A stretch of DNA of 64,000 nt from JAKFDI01 sp036676235 (GTDB taxonomy: Bacteria > Pseudomonadota > Gammaproteobacteria > Burkholderiales > Burkholderiaceae_C): the NCBI GenBank assembly GCA_036676235.1, contig JAKFDI010000085.1:62001-126000 (forward strand), in the 5' to 3' direction. How positions within the stretch are numbered: position 1 is the first letter of the stretch; every line of letters starts with the position of its first letter. The translations under genes and the position numbers were made by a program. The notes below the pieces were generated by a model that was given only the letters and a program-made list of their open reading frames with translations, made no database searches and was not told the DNA's origin. Shown piece after piece: positions 16,398-30,945 of the stretch.

Positions 16398-17582
16398 ATG
16401 AACAACAAGTCTCGTGCGCCGCGCCGCGCCGCGCGATCGGCCGGCTTCTCGCTCGTCGAGATGATGGTGGCCATGGTCGTGGGCCTGGCCGTCGTGATCG
16501 GCATCTCAAGCGTGTACCTGTTCTCCAAATCATCGGCCCGCCGGCAAGAGCAGATCGGCACGATCCAGCAAAGTGTTCGCGTGGCTTTCGAGTACCTGGC
16601 GGGCGATGCGCGCATGGTGGGTCACCTGGGCTGCTTCACGGGCCGCGACACCGGCTTTGTCAACGACCTTGGCGCGACGACCCTGCCGACGAACTATGCG
16701 CTGGGCATCGAGGGCTACGACTACGCCACCACCGGCAGTGCGTTCGCCATGACATCCAACGCGCCGGCTAACACCACCACGACCGCCGAATGGCGCACCA
16801 ACACCGACGCGAACGGCGTTGTGACTGTGCCCATCGCCACGCTAGCCGGCAGCGCCACCGGCGACGGCCTGACCCCGGGCAGCGACGTGCTGGTGATCCG
16901 CACGGTCTTGGGAGCGCCGCTGCGTCTCACCGCGGCCACGACGGCCAGCAACCAGCTGCTGATCGAGAACATTGCCGGTGGGGGAAAGTGCAGCAACGGC
17001 ACGACGGACAAGATGTCCGGCTTCTGCGTCAATAGCCAGGCGCTGGTCGCGAGCTGCACGGAGGCCCGCGTCTTCCCGGTCGCCGCGGTCGACGCGACCA
17101 CCGGCGCGCTCACCACTGGCGGGTCGACTTTCGGCAGCGTCGCGCCTGGGCACTTCGCGCCGGGCGCTTCGGAAGTCTTTCCGCTGCAAACCATTGCCTA
17201 CTACATCAAGGCCTCGTCCAGCGGCACCACCACCTCGCTCTATCGGCGCGTGTTCGACGGCGATGTCGCCGCCGGCACCGAGCAGGAACTCATCGAGGGC
17301 GTGGAGAACCTCCAGTTGCTCTACGGCCGCGACACCACCCTGCCCGACCCCGACGGCAAGATCGACGACTACGTGGTTGCGTCCGACGTTGGCGAATGGT
17401 CCAAGGTCGTCGCCGTACGCATGGCGCTCGTCATCCGCGCCGATGCGCCCGTCGGCGCCGACACCCCGGTGGCTGCCTCGGCGCCGGTCAATGGCATCAG
17501 CGTCAGCTTTCCCGCCTCCGCGCCGCACTTCGACCGGCGCGTCTTCACCACCACCGTTGCGCTGCGCAACCGGCTGCACTGA
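16398..17582 (+). CDS. pilW: Type IV pilus minor pilin PilW
   Basis: The 394-residue prepilin has the processing motif AGFSLVEMMVAMVVGLAVVIG near residues 14-34 and then a long extracellular domain, as usual for PilW. I chose the ATG at 16398 because AAGGA at 16383-16387 is then 10 bp away; an ATG at 16389 would sit on top of that site. It lies between pilV and pilX. The globular part contains several cysteines (for example near residues 75, 195, 208 and 218) that could form disulphides. Confidence 0.88.
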   Translation: MNNKSRAPRRAARSAGFSLVEMMVAMVVGLAVVIGISSVYLFSKSSARRQEQIGTIQQSVRVAFEYLAGDARMVGHLGCFTGRDTGFVNDLGATTLPTNYALGIEGYDYATTGSAFAMTSNAPANTTTTAEWRTNTDANGVVTVPIATLAGSATGDGLTPGSDVLVIRTVLGAPLRLTAATTASNQLLIENIAGGGKCSNGTTDKMSGFCVNSQALVASCTEARVFPVAAVDATTGALTTGGSTFGSVAPGHFAPGASEVFPLQTIAYYIKASSSGTTTSLYRRVFDGDVAAGTEQELIEGVENLQLLYGRDTTLPDPDGKIDDYVVASDVGEWSKVVAVRMALVIRADAPVGADTPVAASAPVNGISVSFPASAPHFDRRVFTTTVALRNRLH

Positions 17583-17591
17583 GGCACCCAC

Positions 17592-18050
17592 ATGCCGCCC
17601 CGCCTCCAAGCCCCCGTCCGCGGCGCTCAGCGCGGCGTGACACTGATCTTCATGCTGGTGATGCTGGTACTCATCACGCTGGTCACCGTGTCGACCGTGC
17701 GCACCACCACCATGGACGAAAAGATGGCCGGCAATGCGCGCGATCGCAACAAGGCGCTGCAGGCGGCCGAAGCGGCCGTCAGCAAATGTCTTGACGACCT
17801 CGCCACCGGGAGCTACCCCACAAGCAAAAAGCTTGCGCCGACCACGCCGCCAAGCCCGCCGCTTTGGGAGGTAGAAGCGAACTGGAGCGCATCGGCGGTC
17901 ACGGTGGCGATGCCCAACGCCGGCCTCGCTGGCGATCCGCAGTGCTTGGCCGAAACCCTGGGCGGCGACAACTACCGCGTCACCGGCCGGTCCAACGGCG
18001 GCTCGGCCGACACGATTGTCATCCTGCAAGCGACTTACACCACAGACTGA
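17592..18050 (+). CDS. pilX: Type IV pilus assembly protein PilX
   Basis: The 152-residue protein has an RGVTLIFMLVMLVLITLV hydrophobic segment near residues 14-31 and a following MAGNARDRNKALQAAEAA stretch, both typical of PilX. The position after the leader is less canonical than in true prepilins (Gly-Val, no Glu5), as in other PilX proteins. It is 9 bp after pilW and 39 bp before pilY1. It is thought to link the minor pilin complex with PilY1. Confidence 0.87.
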   Translation: MPPRLQAPVRGAQRGVTLIFMLVMLVLITLVTVSTVRTTTMDEKMAGNARDRNKALQAAEAAVSKCLDDLATGSYPTSKKLAPTTPPSPPLWEVEANWSASAVTVAMPNAGLAGDPQCLAETLGGDNYRVTGRSNGGSADTIVILQATYTTD

Positions 18051-18089
18051 TTCACGCGGCGTTGCGCCGCGCGTCCACGGAGGGACACC

Positions 18090-21000
18090 ATGCTCATCAC
18101 CCCCAATCGGTCGAAGCTCAAGCGCCTCGTCGCCGTTTCCGTGGCGGCCTCCATGCTGGCGACCAGCTGGGCGCCGGCCTACGCCTACTCGAACGCCACG
18201 CCAGGCTATGCCGGCGTCGTGTCGCAGGCGCCGGGCTACTACAACGCGCCGCCGGACGTGAACGTGATGTTCACGCTGGACGACTCGGGGTCGATGCAGT
18301 GGGAAACCATCCCGGACAGCAAGGACAGCGTCGACGACAACATGTGGAACAACTGGAGCAGCATGATCGGCGAGTTCAAGCTGAGTTCCAGAAAGTGGCG
18401 CTACTACCGGTCGCCGCAAGGCAACCCGCTGTACTACAACTCGAACGTGCGGTACGACCCGTGGCCCTATGCCGGGGACGACACGAAACGCTACGCCAAG
18501 GCCGACCCGAAGGCGGCGTGCTACGTGCTGCAGAAGCTGCCGATCTCTACCGCCACGCCCCAGCCATCAGCTCCGCCTGCCATCAACTGTGGCACCACGC
18601 GGGACCTGACCCAACGGGTGAACGACTCTGGCGGCAGTGGCGCAGCAGACAACGAGGACGACAATTACTGGCCGGCCACCTACTTCCGCTGGCTGGCACC
18701 GTCAGGCAAGACCTTGCGCCCGACAGGCCGCGCCGATCAAGACGGTAACCCAGACACCTCGACCGGCAGAACGTATTGGCAGAAGGTCGAAATCAAGCCA
18801 AGCGTGACGGTCTATCCGCCCAAGTTGTCGACCAGTGACCCGCAGCCGTCCAAGGGTGTGCAGCGCACCGACTGCGCAGGTACCACCTGCACCTATGACG
18901 AAGAGATCCAAAACTTCGCCAACTGGTTTCAGTACTACCGCAACCGCGCCCTGATGGCCAAGGGCGGCATCGCCGCCGCCTTCGCCAAGCAGGGCACGAA
19001 CATGCGCGTGGGCTTCGCTGCCATCAACTCGAGCAACGTCGTGCGGCGCGGGGTGCTGCCATTCAGCGGCGACGCACGGCGCGATTTCTATCTGGAACTC
19101 TACGATCGTGGAAGTTCGGGCGGCACGCCGCTGCGGCTGGCCATGGACAAGGTCGGCGCGTATTTCGAGCGCAGCAACGCAGGCAATCCGTGGGCCGAGG
19201 ATCCGTCCAGCGGTTCAGTGGGCACCGAACACGCCTGCCGGCGTTCCTTCCACATTCTCAGCACCGACGGTTTCTGGAACGGCAGTGCCGCCAGCAGCAA
19301 TGCGAAGAACAACAACGACACCTTCTCCGGCGACACGCCGGCAAAGCCGGACGGGACGAAGTACGAGTACTCGAACACGCTCACATCCACCACTGACGAT
19401 CTCGTCGGCCGCTTCCCGATCGACCCCTTCCGCGACAAAGCGAGCAACCCGTATTCCGACACCTTGGCCGACGTCGCCGCCTACTACTGGAAACGCGATC
19501 TGCGCAGCAGCATGGACAACATCGTCGTCCCGTCGAAGCGCGACCCGGCGTTCTGGCAGCACCTGACGACTTTCACCGTGGGCCTGGGCATCACCGGCTC
19601 GGGTTCCGTCACCGACGCCAACGGCACTGCCGTGGACCTCAGTACTGATGCGTCGCGGCAGGCACTCATCGACAACAAGACCCAATTGATCTGGCCCCAG
19701 GTTTCGGCCGACTCCGCCCAGACCGGCGACGACCTCATCCACGCCTCGATGAACGGGCACGGGCGCTATTTCTCGGCCACGAACCCGACCGACCTTGCCG
19801 CCGGATTGGCTGATGCGCTGGCGGAAGTGGCCGACCAGCCGCTCGATCAGGCGTCGGTAGCGGCCGATGCCCCGCAGGTGCAGGCTGGTGGGCGGGTGTA
19901 CCAGGCAACCTTCAGCCCGTCTCGCTGGTATGGGCGCCTGTATGCCTTTGATCAAGACCCCAACACCGGCCGCGTCAACAACAAGCCGTCGCAGACCGGA
20001 GAGATCAATCCCACGCAGGCATGGGAGGCGTCGCTGAGCCTGCCTGCGCCCGCGGATCGGAACATCTTCACCTCGCGTGGCGGCTCGGCGACCGGCCACC
20101 CGTTTACCTGGGCCGGCTTGTCCGGCGGCCAACAGGTCGACCTGGGCAGTGACCAGAACGTGCTCACGTTCCTGCGCGGCGACGACTCACAGGAAGCAAG
20201 CAAGGGCGGCACCTTCCGTGACCGTTCACGCTACACGCTGAACGGCAAGACCGGCGGCACGCTCGGCGACATCGTCAACGGTTCGCCGGTCAAGGGTCCC
20301 GATGCAGGCGCCGGCTATGACCGACTGGGCGCGCATGCCGCCGCGGAACGCGCCGCCTACCAGACCTACCGGTTAGGCACCCAGCTCGACGACCTGCGCA
20401 AGACGATCTTCTTCAACGCCAACGACGGCATGGCGCACGCGATCGATATGGCCGATGGCCGCGAGCGCTTTGCCTATGTGCCGGCCTCGATCTACAACGT
20501 GCCGCGTTCCACCTCGATCGGCAACCCGGAGCGCAAGCTGAAGATGCTGTCCGATCTTTCGTACACGCACCGCTTTACCGTGGACGGCCCGCCCAACGTG
20601 GCTGACGCATACGTCAACGGAAACTGGCGCACCCTGCTGGTTTCGTCGACCGGCGCCGGCTCGCGAGGCATCTTCGCCCTCGACGTGACCAATCCCACGG
20701 TCGGAGGCATCGGCGGCTTCGACACCAGCAAGGTGATGTGGGAGTTCTCGGAGGCCAATAACGCGGACATGGGCTTCGTGCTCGGCTACCCGCACGTCGC
20801 GCGCATGCGCAACGGCACCTGGGCCGCGATCTTCGGCAATGGCTACGACAGCGTGAACGGCAAGGCCAAGCTGTTCATCCTGGACGTCGCCACCGGCACG
20901 GTGCTCAAGGAGTTCGAGGTCGGCACTGCCGGCAACAACGGCCTGTCTCAGCCGAACTTCATCCTCAATGCCGAACGGGAGGTCACCCACATCTACGCTG

Positions 21001-21941
21001 GCGATCTGCAGGGGAATCTGTGGAAGTTCAATGTCGATGACACCAGCCCGGCCAACTGGGGGCCGGCCTTCGGCACGAGTGTTCCTCTGTTCCGCACGCA
21101 GGTTACCGGCGGGGTGGCGCAGCCGATTACGGTGATGCCCGAGATCACGGTACATCCGAACGGCGGCCAGATGATCACCTTCGGCACCGGCAAGCTCTTC
21201 GAGAGGGCGGACACTGCGCAAGGGTCGACCAACGTCAACCTCAACCGGCAGTCCATCTACAGCGTGTGGGACAAGCCGGGCGAAACCACCGGCATCACCG
21301 GTGCACGCGCGACCGTACTGAGCCAGCACACCGCGCCGACTATCGCTGCACCGCAGGTCTTCGGCAGCACCACGGGCAGCGCTCCCGACTGGAACACGCA
21401 ACGCGGGTGGTTCATCGATCTCGCTACGGGCGGCGAACGTGTCAACCTGGCGCCGCAGCAGGTCAAGACCGTGCTGTTCGTCGTGGCCAATACCCCGAAG
21501 ACCGATGACCCCTGCGCCAATGGCGGCAGCTCCAAGATATTCGCCCTGAATCCCGTCACGGGCGAACGCCTGAGCTTCCGCGTCTTCGATGTCAACGAAG
21601 ACGGCAAGGTCGACGAGAAGGACGGCTTCGACAATGTGCGCGTCAACCACAGCGGCCTGCTCACCCAGCCGATCTTCCAGGTGGCCGCCACTGCCGGCAC
21701 GACGGTGATCCCCACCATCGCCGTCTCGCCCTACGCGGTGTTCGACCGCGGACAGTCATCGGCCGCACGCTCCGGTGGCGTCGAACTCTCGCGCTCCTCC
21801 GGCGGCACGGTGAACAAGAAGTGGGACTGCAACATGCTGATGACGGCCGCGCAATCGGACACCAGCCTGCAGTCTTTGCTGGCACAGGTCTGCCCGCCGG
21901 ATCCGGGCAAGCCGCGCATCTCCTGGCGCCAACTGCAATGA
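18090..21941 (+). CDS. pilY1: Type IV pilus tip adhesin PilY1
   Basis: The 1283-residue protein has a signal peptide of about 31 residues. Its N-terminal half carries a von Willebrand A-like start with a MIDAS motif D64-x-S66-x-S68. The C-terminal half (about 690-1200) is a PilY beta-propeller with a calcium loop D1167-x-N1169-x-D1171-G-x-x-D1175. PilY1 proteins sit at the pilus tip, promote pilus extension and act in adhesion or surface sensing. It follows pilX and its stop overlaps the pilE-like start (ATGA). The ATG at 18090 has GGAGGG about 8 bp upstream. Confidence 0.95.
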   Translation: MLITPNRSKLKRLVAVSVAASMLATSWAPAYAYSNATPGYAGVVSQAPGYYNAPPDVNVMFTLDDSGSMQWETIPDSKDSVDDNMWNNWSSMIGEFKLSSRKWRYYRSPQGNPLYYNSNVRYDPWPYAGDDTKRYAKADPKAACYVLQKLPISTATPQPSAPPAINCGTTRDLTQRVNDSGGSGAADNEDDNYWPATYFRWLAPSGKTLRPTGRADQDGNPDTSTGRTYWQKVEIKPSVTVYPPKLSTSDPQPSKGVQRTDCAGTTCTYDEEIQNFANWFQYYRNRALMAKGGIAAAFAKQGTNMRVGFAAINSSNVVRRGVLPFSGDARRDFYLELYDRGSSGGTPLRLAMDKVGAYFERSNAGNPWAEDPSSGSVGTEHACRRSFHILSTDGFWNGSAASSNAKNNNDTFSGDTPAKPDGTKYEYSNTLTSTTDDLVGRFPIDPFRDKASNPYSDTLADVAAYYWKRDLRSSMDNIVVPSKRDPAFWQHLTTFTVGLGITGSGSVTDANGTAVDLSTDASRQALIDNKTQLIWPQVSADSAQTGDDLIHASMNGHGRYFSATNPTDLAAGLADALAEVADQPLDQASVAADAPQVQAGGRVYQATFSPSRWYGRLYAFDQDPNTGRVNNKPSQTGEINPTQAWEASLSLPAPADRNIFTSRGGSATGHPFTWAGLSGGQQVDLGSDQNVLTFLRGDDSQEASKGGTFRDRSRYTLNGKTGGTLGDIVNGSPVKGPDAGAGYDRLGAHAAAERAAYQTYRLGTQLDDLRKTIFFNANDGMAHAIDMADGRERFAYVPASIYNVPRSTSIGNPERKLKMLSDLSYTHRFTVDGPPNVADAYVNGNWRTLLVSSTGAGSRGIFALDVTNPTVGGIGGFDTSKVMWEFSEANNADMGFVLGYPHVARMRNGTWAAIFGNGYDSVNGKAKLFILDVATGTVLKEFEVGTAGNNGLSQPNFILNAEREVTHIYAGDLQGNLWKFNVDDTSPANWGPAFGTSVPLFRTQVTGGVAQPITVMPEITVHPNGGQMITFGTGKLFERADTAQGSTNVNLNRQSIYSVWDKPGETTGITGARATVLSQHTAPTIAAPQVFGSTTGSAPDWNTQRGWFIDLATGGERVNLAPQQVKTVLFVVANTPKTDDPCANGGSSKIFALNPVTGERLSFRVFDVNEDGKVDEKDGFDNVRVNHSGLLTQPIFQVAATAGTTVIPTIAVSPYAVFDRGQSSAARSGGVELSRSSGGTVNKKWDCNMLMTAAQSDTSLQSLLAQVCPPDPGKPRISWRQLQ

Positions 21942-22429
21942 AGACCCCCATGCACATTTCAAGGTACAAGGCCTTGCGCCGCGCGGTGCGCGGCTTCACG
22001 CTGATCGAAGTGATGATCGTCGTGGCGATCGTGGCGATCTTGGCCGCCGTCGCATATCCCAGCTATATGGAGAGTGTGGCGCGCGGCAAACGCGCCGACG
22101 CCAAGGGCGCGCTGCTCAAGAACGTGCAGTGGATCGAGCGGCAGTACAGCTTCAGCAATGCCTACAACCTGCTGAGCGATCGCAACACCACCCTGAACAA
22201 GAACGTTCTTCCGGCACTCACCGAACCCAAGGTGAGTGGCGCCAAAGGCTACACCTTTGCCTTTACAGGCACGCACGACGCCACGCGGTTCACCCTGGCC
22301 GCCACGCCCGACAACGCCAGCGACAAATGCGGCACTCTGACGCTGGCCCACACAGGCGAACGAGGCTTGATCATCGGCGGCACCGCGTCGAGTGATCAGA
22401 CGCTGATCAATAGCTGTTGGGACCGCTGA
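21938..22429 (+). CDS. pilE: Type IV pilin PilE-like
   Basis: The 163-residue prepilin has the motif GFTLIEVMIVVAIVAILAAVAYPSYMESV from residue 18, with Glu5 after the cut, and two cysteines near the C-terminus (about residues 131 and 160) that could form the usual D-loop disulphide. Downstream of pilY1 such genes are often called pilE and act as minor pilins; whether it is also a major pilin cannot be told. The ATG at 21938 overlaps the pilY1 stop; an ATG at 21950 is an alternative. A strong terminator follows 21 bp downstream. Confidence 0.87.
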   Translation: MKTPMHISRYKALRRAVRGFTLIEVMIVVAIVAILAAVAYPSYMESVARGKRADAKGALLKNVQWIERQYSFSNAYNLLSDRNTTLNKNVLPALTEPKVSGAKGYTFAFTGTHDATRFTLAATPDNASDKCGTLTLAHTGERGLIIGGTASSDQTLINSCWDR

Positions 22430-22450
22430 CGGCCGGCATTTGGGCCCAAC

Positions 22451-22483
22451 AACAACGGCCGCTTTCGCGGCCGTTGTTCTTTG
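22451..22483 (+). terminator. Rho-independent terminator after pilE
   Basis: Twelve-base arms AACAACGGCCGC (22451-22462) and GCGGCCGTTGTT (22467-22478) enclose a TTTC loop, followed by CTTTG. It ends the minor pilin operon. The convergent gltD gene stops at 22498 and the hairpin could serve it too, though the A/T runs are short on that side. Confidence 0.9.
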
Positions 22484-22497
22484 TGGGTGGCACCGTC

Positions 22498-23976
<1,479 letters not shown>

Positions 23977-24000
23977 TTTTCAATCTCGATGACGTTGTCA

Positions 24001-24121
24001 ATCTTGCGGCCCGCCCGGGGCGAGCGAAGCGAAGCCCGAATCAAGCCACGCCCGCGGATCCGGCTTCGCCGGTCCGCCAGGCGGCGCCCCTCGGGGGCAG
24101 GAGCGCAGCGACTGGGGGGCC
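24001..24121 (-). repeat. GC-rich palindromic repeat in the gltB-gltD spacer
   Basis: On the minus strand the spacer between gltB and gltD holds several stems in a row: CCGCCTGGCGG, CCGGCGAAGCCGG and GGGCTTCGCTTCGCTCGCCC, after a stretch with CCCCGAGGGG. Sequences of this style are, from memory, common between genes in Comamonadaceae. The element is not the same as the two-copy element at 14099 and 62743, although it too lies inside an operon. A weak site for gltD must lie in the last 24 bp, outside the repeat. Confidence 0.7.
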
Positions 24122-28876
<4,755 letters not shown>

Positions 28877-28949
28877 CGCGGACTCCGTTGAACTAGGGAT
28901 AACGCGAAGCGTACGCGACGAGGCGCTGGGGCTCAAGTGGTTTTATGCC

Positions 28950-29009
28950 GTAAGTGTCCCCACTTAAATTTCGCTTGAGCGGCGCAACAAAATAAATGGG
29001 GACACTTAC
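28950..29009. repeat. Inverted repeat flanking the end of the transposase-like gene
   Basis: Arms GTAAGTGTCCCC (28950-28961) and GGGGACACTTAC (28998-29009) are perfect inverses, and similarity continues inward as AyTTAwwTT. A shorter pair, GCTCAAG (28931-28937) and CTTGAGC (28974-28980), interleaves with it. The right arm contains the TAA stop of the neighbouring transposase-like gene. TAAGTGTCCCC-type palindromes beside such genes fit the REP sequences that REP-associated tyrosine transposases act on. Confidence 0.75.
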
Positions 29010-29698
29010 AACGGAACAGTCTTGGGTCGACCGCGTGGTGCGGGCCGAACGCGGCGTGAGGCTGCCTGTTCGATTTCCTCAATGAATCCGTCTGAGCCAA
29101 GCGCCCAGCCATTCGCGAGCGCTGCTGAGAAACTCTCGGCTTGTCCGTGTGTGAGCACGCGCTCCAAAACTTCCTTGTAGCGCGCTTCCCGCTCGAACGG
29201 CGTGTTGCCGAGGCGCCACAGACAAGGATGGGCGGTCAGCAAGGGGTCGACGCGCCGGCCAAGGTGATGGTCGGCGCTTGACCATTTCCACTCGCCGGCG
29301 GCGGCAACCAGTTGGCGGCGCACGGGCGCCTGCTCGATGGCGGCCATGCACGGCAGCAGGAACGATTCGGCCTCGATCACGGCGCTGCGGAAGCGACCGC
29401 CCCACACGGAGCCACGGCAGGCGTGCCGGCTGTTGAAGCCCCCGACGTACCGGCGCGCGGTCTTTTGCATGACGCGCGTGAGGTCGGCCGCTTCCGTGGG
29501 GGTGAGCAGCAACTGCACCTCGTCATCGAGCAGCACGTAGGCGTGGACCGCCACGCGGCATTCCTTCGCCGCGTCTCGCAGCGCGCTGAGGTAGCTCGAG
29601 CGATCGACCGTATCGCGAAAGACCGGCTGGCCGCCGTGACCGCTCTGCGCAACAAGATGCAGATGGCCGCCGACGGCCAGACGCGGCAGGCGCGCCAT
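29006..29698 (-). CDS. REP-associated tyrosine transposase-like protein with degenerate HUH motif
   Basis: The 230-residue protein has the Y1 transposase (IS200/RAYT, COG1943) layout: MARLPRL start, a central VHAYVLLDDEVQLLLTP segment, and a candidate catalytic Tyr in TARRYVGGFNSRH followed by GSVWGGRFRS. Active relatives have His-x-His at the DEVQ position (NHxHLL); here both His are lost, so DNA cleavage is unlikely. The ATG at 29698 lies 10 bp after the dgt stop, so it may be carried at the end of the pilM-dgt run. It is probably a domesticated or decaying relic. Confidence 0.8.
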   Translation of the reverse strand: MARLPRLAVGGHLHLVAQSGHGGQPVFRDTVDRSSYLSALRDAAKECRVAVHAYVLLDDEVQLLLTPTEAADLTRVMQKTARRYVGGFNSRHACRGSVWGGRFRSAVIEAESFLLPCMAAIEQAPVRRQLVAAAGEWKWSSADHHLGRRVDPLLTAHPCLWRLGNTPFEREARYKEVLERVLTHGQAESFSAALANGWALGSDGFIEEIEQAASRRVRPAPRGRPKTVPL

Positions 29699-29708
29699 CT
29701 CGCCGGCC

Positions 29709-30941
29709 TCAGCCCTGCGCCCGCGCGTCGAGCGGCGGGCCGAAGGAAGATCGATCGACGAACCCGCGCTCAGCGCCGGCAGTCGGCGCCGCATCGTCGA
29801 ACAGGCGCTCGCCGGTCAGCCGCTGATGCTCGCGCAGGGCAAAGCGATCGGTCATCCCGGCGATGTAGTCGGCCACGTCGCGAGCCCGCCGCGAAGGACT
29901 GGCGCCGGGCACACTCACCGGGCCTTCGTCGCCGTCGATGTAGGCCGTGAACAGTTCGCGGATGACGCGTCGTGCGCGGCTGGTGGTCTCGCTCACCTGC
30001 GGATGCCGATAGAGCCGGGTCCGCAGGAACACCTTGAGAGGCGCACTTTCACTCACGGCACGCGCGCTGAACTGCACAAGTGGAGGTGCACGTCGCGCTT
30101 CGTCGGAGCTTTCGACTCCGGAAGCCGTGATCGCCGCGCGGGTCGCGTCGATCACGTCGTACACCTGCTGCGACAGCATCCGCCGCAGCGTTTCGAAAAG
30201 CACGCGGCGCCCGGTCAGCCGGGGATACGCCGCGCACACCTCGCCGCGCAGCCGGGCGAGCAGCGGCACCTCGTCAAGCTGCTCGACGCTGAGCAAGCCG
30301 GAGCGCACGCCGTCGTCGATGTCGTGCGTGTTGTAGGCGATCTCGTCGGCGAGGTTGCACAGCTGTGCCTCGAGACTCGGACGGGTGTCGTCGACGAAAC
30401 GGCGCGCCGGGCCGTCGGGCTCCGAGGCGAGCAGGCGCTCCGCCCGGGCGCGCGAGCAGTGTTTGAGGATGCCTTCGCGCGTCTCGAAGCTGAGGTTCAG
30501 GCCTTCGAATTCCGGATAGCGCTCTTCGAGCTTGTCGACGACGCGCAGGCTCTGCAGGTTGTGCTCGAAGCCCGAGCTCTGCACATCGCGCTGGCGCAGG
30601 CAATCGTTGAGTGCCTCCTGCCCCGCGTGCCCGAACGGCGTGTGGCCGAGGTCGTGCGCGAGCGCAATGGCTTCGACCAGATCCTCGTTCAGGCCGAGCG
30701 TGCGAGCGATCGAGCGCCCGAGTTGCGCCACTTCCAGCGAGTGCGTGAGCCGCGTGCGAAAGAGATCGCCCTCGTGATTGAGGAAAACCTGCGTCTTGTA
30801 GACGAGCCGCCGAAAGGCCGTGCAGTGGACCACGCGATCCCGGTCGCGCTGGTAGTCGTTGCGGGTGGGCGCCGGCGGCTCGGCATGACGACGGCCGCGG
30901 CTCTGTTCCGCGCGGCAAGCCGCGGGATGCATCTCGGTCAT
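29709..30941 (-). CDS. dgt: Deoxyguanosinetriphosphate triphosphohydrolase-like protein
   Basis: The 410-residue protein is an HD-domain dNTP triphosphohydrolase. Metal-binding residues are seen in RTRLTHSLEVAQ (near residue 64) and HDLGHTPFGHAG (near residue 95), with a further Asp in LADEIAYNTHDIDDG. It has the shorter form typical of dgt-like proteins outside enterobacteria and probably helps balance dNTP pools. It starts 4 bp after aroB on the same strand, a common neighbour in Burkholderiales. Confidence 0.94.
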   Translation of the reverse strand: MTEMHPAACRAEQSRGRRHAEPPAPTRNDYQRDRDRVVHCTAFRRLVYKTQVFLNHEGDLFRTRLTHSLEVAQLGRSIARTLGLNEDLVEAIALAHDLGHTPFGHAGQEALNDCLRQRDVQSSGFEHNLQSLRVVDKLEERYPEFEGLNLSFETREGILKHCSRARAERLLASEPDGPARRFVDDTRPSLEAQLCNLADEIAYNTHDIDDGVRSGLLSVEQLDEVPLLARLRGEVCAAYPRLTGRRVLFETLRRMLSQQVYDVIDATRAAITASGVESSDEARRAPPLVQFSARAVSESAPLKVFLRTRLYRHPQVSETTSRARRVIRELFTAYIDGDEGPVSVPGASPSRRARDVADYIAGMTDRFALREHQRLTGERLFDDAAPTAGAERGFVDRSSFGPPLDARAQG

Positions 30942-30945
30942 TGCC

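Noticed and set aside
29006..29698. An active IS200/IS605-type insertion sequence
   Set aside because: The HUH histidines are missing, only one palindrome is found at one side, and there is no target-site or second end.
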